Made by a program: the position numbers and the translations under genes. DNA of 10,257 nt from NCBI GenBank assembly GCA_905193585.1, contig CAJJPG010000063.1, positions 1 through 10,257 on the forward strand. The letters run 5' to 3'. The notes beneath the pieces were generated by a model. It saw only the letters and a program-made list of their open reading frames with translations. It searched no databases and was not told where the DNA came from. Numbering within the stretch: position 1 is the stretch's first letter; each line of letters begins with the position of its first letter. The stretch is from an uncultured Oscillospiraceae bacterium. GTDB lineage: Bacteria > Bacillota > Clostridia > Oscillospirales > Acutalibacteraceae. Of the stretch, positions 6,591 to 10,257 are shown one piece after another.

Positions 6591-6624
6591 AATATGCTGT
6601 CGCTGATATGCGACAGCATATTTT
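6591..6624 (+). terminator. Intrinsic terminator between convergent oadA and M14 peptidase
   Basis: A perfect 13-bp stem, AATATGCTGTCGC (6591-6603) with GCGACAGCATATT (6610-6622), closes a 6-base loop, TGATAT. T6621-T6624 provide a short U-tract for the oadA transcript. It begins 9 bases after the oadA stop and ends just before the stop of the opposite-strand peptidase (6624-6626), so the two convergent transcripts probably share it. The U-tract on the minus strand is interrupted (ATTTAAAAA). Confidence 0.85.
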
Positions 6625-7529
6625 CACATCATAATAAACAGCATAAGCATTTCTTTAACCCGTTCGTATATTTTCGCGGCGTCCGCTGCGGGCAAAGGAT
6701 TTTTGCCAAGCCCCAATTCGATTGTAAACCCGGGTCGGCAAAATTCGGTTATAAACCAATCCTTAAACCCGCCGCCGTCGGCAATGCCCGTTGGCACGTC
6801 AAGCGCGTAGCCCGATGAAGTAGCCATTATTTCCGCCATCTTTTTTGAGCGTGGCGGCACTGTTTCGCCGTAGTTCCAATATATCACTTCACCTTGTGAA
6901 TGAAGCGCCGCCGCCTGGCGTATATTTACCGTGCGGCAAAGCTCTGTAAGCGCCAGCGTTTCAGGCTCGCTTTCGGGTCTGTAGCCCCCGAAACGGGTAG
7001 ATGCAGGACCCAATATTCCGGCTTTTATCTCCTTATTTTTCAGGTTTTTCCAGTCGGCGTTAAAATTGTGGTTAATATCAACCCCGCGCAGGTTTGCGTT
7101 CCAATGCTCAAAATCCCCAAGGCACAGCCGCTTTACGGTGCTGCCAAGCTCCCCGCAGGCGTTTATACCGTTAATGCTTATTTCGCAGCCGTCCGGGTTA
7201 ACGCAGGGAATAAATATTACTCCCCTATCCCCTAACGCACGCGCGGCGTTTAAGCCGCATAGATAACCTCCGCCTTTTACGGCAGCCGCCAGTTCTTCAA
7301 TAAACATAAGCAATACAACCGAGGTTATATGCTCGCTGCCGTGAAATGCGGCGGCAATAAGGCTGTACTCCGCAGCCGAGCCGATTTTAAGGGCATAAAT
7401 ATCCCTGCCGCCGCAGCTGCGCCCGATAACGCTCCGCTTTATAAATTCGTACTCCGCGCAAAGGCTGTCTATAACCTTTCTGCGTGCGGAATAATCATAA
7501 ACCGCAGGCTTTACAAACTTGTTCATCAT
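6624..7529 (-). CDS. M14-family zinc carboxypeptidase
   Basis: This 301-residue metallopeptidase of the carboxypeptidase A/T fold (M14) hydrolyses C-terminal or peptidoglycan-type amide bonds. The zinc site is complete: H63 and E66 in AAFHGSEHIT, then H210 in ALHSQGE. The general base is E271 in FTIELGLGKNP. NPDG (111-114), the GVDINHNF block (149-156) and YRPESEPET (183-191) are typical of bacterial M14 proteins related to gamma-D-glutamyl-diamino acid peptidases. In the NR pair that binds the substrate carboxylate in carboxypeptidase A, the position here reads NH (N153, H154). No signal peptide is visible (start MMNKFVKPAV), so it is probably cytoplasmic. A role in recycling muropeptides or in the sporulating cell is possible but inferred. 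Two adjacent ATGs (7529 and 7526) follow GGGAG (complement of 7536-7540); either may be used. It starts 40 bases from the divergent NUDIX gene. Confidence 0.9.
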   Translation of the reverse strand: MMNKFVKPAVYDYSARRKVIDSLCAEYEFIKRSVIGRSCGGRDIYALKIGSAAEYSLIAAAFHGSEHITSVVLLMFIEELAAAVKGGGYLCGLNAARALGDRGVIFIPCVNPDGCEISINGINACGELGSTVKRLCLGDFEHWNANLRGVDINHNFNADWKNLKNKEIKAGILGPASTRFGGYRPESEPETLALTELCRTVNIRQAAALHSQGEVIYWNYGETVPPRSKKMAEIMATSSGYALDVPTGIADGGGFKDWFITEFCRPGFTIELGLGKNPLPAADAAKIYERVKEMLMLFIMM

Positions 7530-7569
7530 ACCACACTCCCATAAAGTATATTAAAAGAGGTTGAATTTA

Positions 7570-8118
7570 ATGAATTTGGAAGAAAAACAAATTTCAAGTG
7601 AATATATCTATCAAGGCAAAATTATAAAACTTCGCCGCGATACGGCGCTTTTGCCGAACGGTAAAAACGCCACCCGCGAGGTTGTAGAGCATAACGGCGG
7701 CGTTTGCGTGGCAGCGCTGACCGATAATAACGAGGTGCTTTTTGTTAAACAGTTCCGTTACCCGTATATGGAGGTTGTGACCGAAATTCCCGCAGGAAAG
7801 CGCGACAGTGCCGATGAAGACCCACTTGCCTGCGGCAAGCGCGAGCTTAAAGAAGAAACAGGCGCCGAGGCTGAAAAATTCATACCCTTAGGCAGGCTTT
7901 ACCCATCGCCCGGGTATTGCGGAGAGATAATCTGGATGTTTGCCGCAGCAGGTCTTAAATACGGCAAACAGCACCCCGATGACGATGAATTTTTAAGTGT
8001 GGAAAAAATACCGCTTGAAAAGGCAGTTGAAATGATACTTTCCGGCGAGATTACCGACGCAAAAACTCAAGCGGCGGTTTTGAAACTAAAACTTTTAAAA
8101 GACAGCGGGAAACTTTAA
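7570..8118 (+). CDS. NUDIX hydrolase, ADP-ribose pyrophosphatase type
   Basis: This 182-residue enzyme probably hydrolyses ADP-ribose to AMP and ribose-5-phosphate, or a related nucleoside diphosphate sugar. An N-terminal strand region ends in REVVEHNGGVCVAAL (36-50). FVKQFRYPYMEVVTEIPAG (58-76) is the usual lead into the NUDIX box of ADP-ribose pyrophosphatases. The box runs from G76 through EDPLACGKRELKEETG (83-98), with metal residues E92, E95 and E96 intact. There are six residues rather than five between G76 and E83. I chose the ATG at 7570: AAAAGAGG (7553-7560) is 9 bases upstream, whereas an in-frame TTG at 7561 touches that site directly and would be too close. The neighbours give no clear pathway link. 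The GH36 gene follows after 68 bases. Confidence 0.92.
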   Translation: MNLEEKQISSEYIYQGKIIKLRRDTALLPNGKNATREVVEHNGGVCVAALTDNNEVLFVKQFRYPYMEVVTEIPAGKRDSADEDPLACGKRELKEETGAEAEKFIPLGRLYPSPGYCGEIIWMFAAAGLKYGKQHPDDDEFLSVEKIPLEKAVEMILSGEITDAKTQAAVLKLKLLKDSGKL

Positions 8119-8124
8119 AAAGGC

Positions 8125-8151
8125 TTGATTTTTCACTGATATTAATATAAT
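8125..8151 (+). promoter_or_regulatory. Possible promoter for the GH36 gene
   Basis: TTGATT (8125-8130) and a perfect TATAAT (8146-8151) lie in the 68-base gap before the alpha-galactosidase gene. The spacer is 15 bases, shorter than the preferred 17, so it is either weak or activator-dependent. Overlapping A+T-rich -10-like hexamers just downstream make the exact element uncertain. I found no convincing catabolite-response element in the gap. Confidence 0.4.
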
Positions 8152-8186
8152 ATATCTTTAAGACTCACCTTGAAAGGAAGATGACA

Positions 8187-10257
8187 ATGCCCATAATTTA
8201 CGACAGCCAAAACAAAACCTTTAAACTTGATACAGCTACCTCAAGCTACATTATTAAGATATATGATGAAAACTATATACTTAATTTATATTACGGAGCA
8301 AAAATACCCGATACATATGTACCGCACCGCGAATGTGTTTCGCCTAATGCCTCATTCAGCCCGGCTAATCCCGTAATAGGCGAACACGGCTTTTCGCCTG
8401 ACAGCGCACCTATGGAGTACGGTACAAACGGTGCGGGGGATTTCAGAATTTCGGCGCTTGCCGTCAGAAATTCAAACGGTGACAGCGTGACCGATATTCG
8501 CTATACGGGGCACAAAATATATAAAGGAAAGCCGGAAATACCGGGTCAGCCCTCAACCTATGCAAACAGTGAGGACGAGGCAGAAACTTTAGAGCTTTAC
8601 GCCGAGGACGCCGTTACAGGGCTTAAAATCACCCTTTATTATACCGTTTTTGAAAATTACGGGGTTATGACCCGCCGCGTACGCGCCGAAAACGGCGGCG
8701 ACGGCACATTGGAGCTTGAAAGAATTTTCAGTCTCTGTCTTAATCTGCCCTCAATGGATTATGACCTTATCACCCTTTACGGCAGGCACGCAAAGGAGCG
8801 CAATATTGAGCGCAAAGCCCTTGCGCACGGTGTTCAGGGGGTTGAAAGCAGGCGCGGTGTATCAAGCCACTGCCAAAACCCCTTTGCGGCTTTAGCAGGC
8901 AAAAATGCCGATGAGAATAATGGCGAGGTTTACGGCTTTAACCTTGTTTATTCAGGCAATTTTTCTGCACTTTGCGAATGTGACTTTAATTATACCTCCC
9001 GCTTTATTATGGGTATTAACCCGACTGATTTCGGCTGGAGGCTGCAAAAGGGCGAATGCTTTGATACACCCGAGGCGGTTATGGTATACACCGAAAACGG
9101 CATAGGCGAAATGAGCCGAATTTTCCACCGTTTTTACAATAATAACCTTATATGCGGCAAATATAAAACCGAAAAGCGCCCGTTGCTTATAAACAGTTGG
9201 GAAGCGGCATTTTTTGACTTTAACGATGAAAAGCTTGTAAACTTTGCAAAAGAGGCAAAAAAACTCGGCATTGAAATGCTGGTTATGGACGACGGTTGGT
9301 TCGGCAGGCGCAACGATGATAAATCATCCCTCGGAGATTGGTATGTAAACGAGGAAAAGCTTAAAGGCAGGCTTTCTTACCTTATAGAGCGTGTAAACGC
9401 TGAAGGCTTGAAATTCGGCATATGGTACGAGCCTGAAATGATTTCGCCCGATTCCGACCTGTTCCGCGCCCACCCCGATTGGCATGTTCATGTTGATAAC
9501 AGAGTACCAATGCTTGGCAGGAATCAGTATGTCCTGGATTTTTCACGCGAGGATGTCCGTGAAAACATTTGGCAGCAAATGTACGATGTGCTCTCAAAGA
9601 ATAAAATTGACTATTTAAAATGGGATTTCAACCGCAATATTTCGGACGCCGGTTCGGCACTCTTACCGCCAGACCGCAAAAAAGAGTTTTTCCACCGCTT
9701 TATTTTGGGTACATACGAAATAATGGACAGGCTGACCAAAACCTTCCCGAATATTCTTTTTGAAAACTGCTCGGGCGGCGGCGGACGCTTTGACCCCGCT
9801 ATGCTTTACTATTCGCCGCAGATTTGGGCAAGCGATAACACCGACCCGATTGAACGGCTGTATATTCAGTTCGGTACATCTATGTGCTACCCCGCCTCTA
9901 CCATGGGTGCACACGTTTCTGCCTGTGACAGAACAGGCTACAAGACTAAAGGTAATGTGGCGCTTTGGGGCACATTCGGCTATGAGCTTGACCCATTAAA
10001 GCTTACCGATTCCGACCGCGAAATAATAAAGGAGCAGGTAAAGCTTTACCACGATACCTATAATTTAATAAGAAACGGCGATTTATACAGGCTGGTATCT
10101 CCCTTTGAAAACCCATACCGTGCGGTTTGGGAGATAGTATCGCCCGATAAATCCCGCGCTATGGTAACGGTGGTAACAATGCGCTTTGAAAATTCCCCCC
10201 ATACTATTGTAAAGCTGAAAGGGCTTGACCCCGGAAAATACTATATGAACGAAGCCA
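8187..10257 (+). CDS. Alpha-galactosidase, glycoside hydrolase family 36, 3' partial
   Basis: The enzyme releases terminal alpha-1,6-galactose from raffinose-family sugars and galactomannans, by retention. The frame is open for 690 codons to the window edge. Family members are about 730 residues, so probably only the end of the C-terminal beta domain is missing. Residues 1 to ~330 are the beta-rich N-terminal domain. The (beta/alpha)8 barrel follows, with LVMDDGWFG (D368/D369, substrate contacts), GIWYEPEMISP, the nucleophile D480 in LKWDFNRN, ENCSGGGGRFDP, and acid/base D550 in SDNTDPIERL. The 70-residue nucleophile-acid/base spacing agrees with Geobacillus AgaA (D478/D548). The ATG at 8187 follows AAAGGAAG (8173-8180). 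There is no signal peptide, so it is intracellular and acts on imported oligosaccharides; a transporter would be expected elsewhere. It may share a transcript with the NUDIX gene or use the promoter at 8125-8151. Confidence 0.95.
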   Translation, partial: MPIIYDSQNKTFKLDTATSSYIIKIYDENYILNLYYGAKIPDTYVPHRECVSPNASFSPANPVIGEHGFSPDSAPMEYGTNGAGDFRISALAVRNSNGDSVTDIRYTGHKIYKGKPEIPGQPSTYANSEDEAETLELYAEDAVTGLKITLYYTVFENYGVMTRRVRAENGGDGTLELERIFSLCLNLPSMDYDLITLYGRHAKERNIERKALAHGVQGVESRRGVSSHCQNPFAALAGKNADENNGEVYGFNLVYSGNFSALCECDFNYTSRFIMGINPTDFGWRLQKGECFDTPEAVMVYTENGIGEMSRIFHRFYNNNLICGKYKTEKRPLLINSWEAAFFDFNDEKLVNFAKEAKKLGIEMLVMDDGWFGRRNDDKSSLGDWYVNEEKLKGRLSYLIERVNAEGLKFGIWYEPEMISPDSDLFRAHPDWHVHVDNRVPMLGRNQYVLDFSREDVRENIWQQMYDVLSKNKIDYLKWDFNRNISDAGSALLPPDRKKEFFHRFILGTYEIMDRLTKTFPNILFENCSGGGGRFDPAMLYYSPQIWASDNTDPIERLYIQFGTSMCYPASTMGAHVSACDRTGYKTKGNVALWGTFGYELDPLKLTDSDREIIKEQVKLYHDTYNLIRNGDLYRLVSPFENPYRAVWEIVSPDKSRAMVTVVTMRFENSPHTIVKLKGLDPGKYYMNEA

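Noticed and set aside
7561..7563. In-frame TTG as the NUDIX start
   Set aside because: It directly adjoins the AGAGG ribosome binding site with no spacer; the ATG at 7570 has proper 9-base spacing.

Overview
The window looks like chromosomal DNA from an anaerobic, endospore-forming Clostridia-type Firmicute, probably a gut-associated relative of the Oscillospiraceae/Ruminococcaceae. Three things suggest this: a complete cotJABC spore-coat operon, a sodium-pumping biotin-dependent decarboxylase operon with separate subunits, and a GH36 alpha-galactosidase. Purine-rich GGAGG-type ribosome binding sites fit the same picture. The exact taxon is inference.

Layout. Bases 2-1804 (+) hold the 3' part of a large A+T-rich gene that is open through the left edge. 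Its first ~75 visible residues look like the C-terminal end of a DNA cytosine-5 methyltransferase. They run in frame into an ABC-type ATPase with an OLD-like TOPRIM domain. A strong intrinsic terminator follows. Bases 1948-2989 (-) hold cotJA-cotJB-cotJC, convergent with it. Bases 2990-3246 are a 257-base A+T-rich divergent control region with a good sigma-A-type promoter pointing right and a small hairpin in the leader. Bases 3247-6582 (+) are a four-gene operon: OadG-like anchor (TTG start), free-standing biotin carrier protein, OadB-type Na+ pump, and a carboxyltransferase subunit without a biotin domain. A 13-bp perfect hairpin separates it from a convergent M14 zinc carboxypeptidase (6624-7529, -). 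A divergent NUDIX hydrolase of ADP-ribose pyrophosphatase type (7570-8118, +) follows. The last gene is a GH36 alpha-galactosidase (8187 onward, +), cut by the right edge about 690 codons in. No non-coding stretch exceeds 300 bases.

How the genes work together. The four decarboxylase genes supply all expected parts of a membrane Na+ pump: carboxyl transfer from a 2-oxo acid, most likely oxaloacetate, to biotin (alpha); the mobile biotin arm (carrier); decarboxylation coupled to Na+ export (beta); and a membrane anchor/assembly factor (gamma). The Cot proteins belong to the developing spore. M14, NUDIX and GH36 are ordinary metabolic genes with no obvious joint role.

The most unusual item is the left-edge gene. 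A cytosine methyltransferase end joined in one polypeptide to an ATPase-TOPRIM nuclease-like module, in DNA of different base composition, is what a single-protein modification-plus-effector defence gene might look like. The methyltransferase part rests on short motifs at the window edge and needs the upstream sequence.
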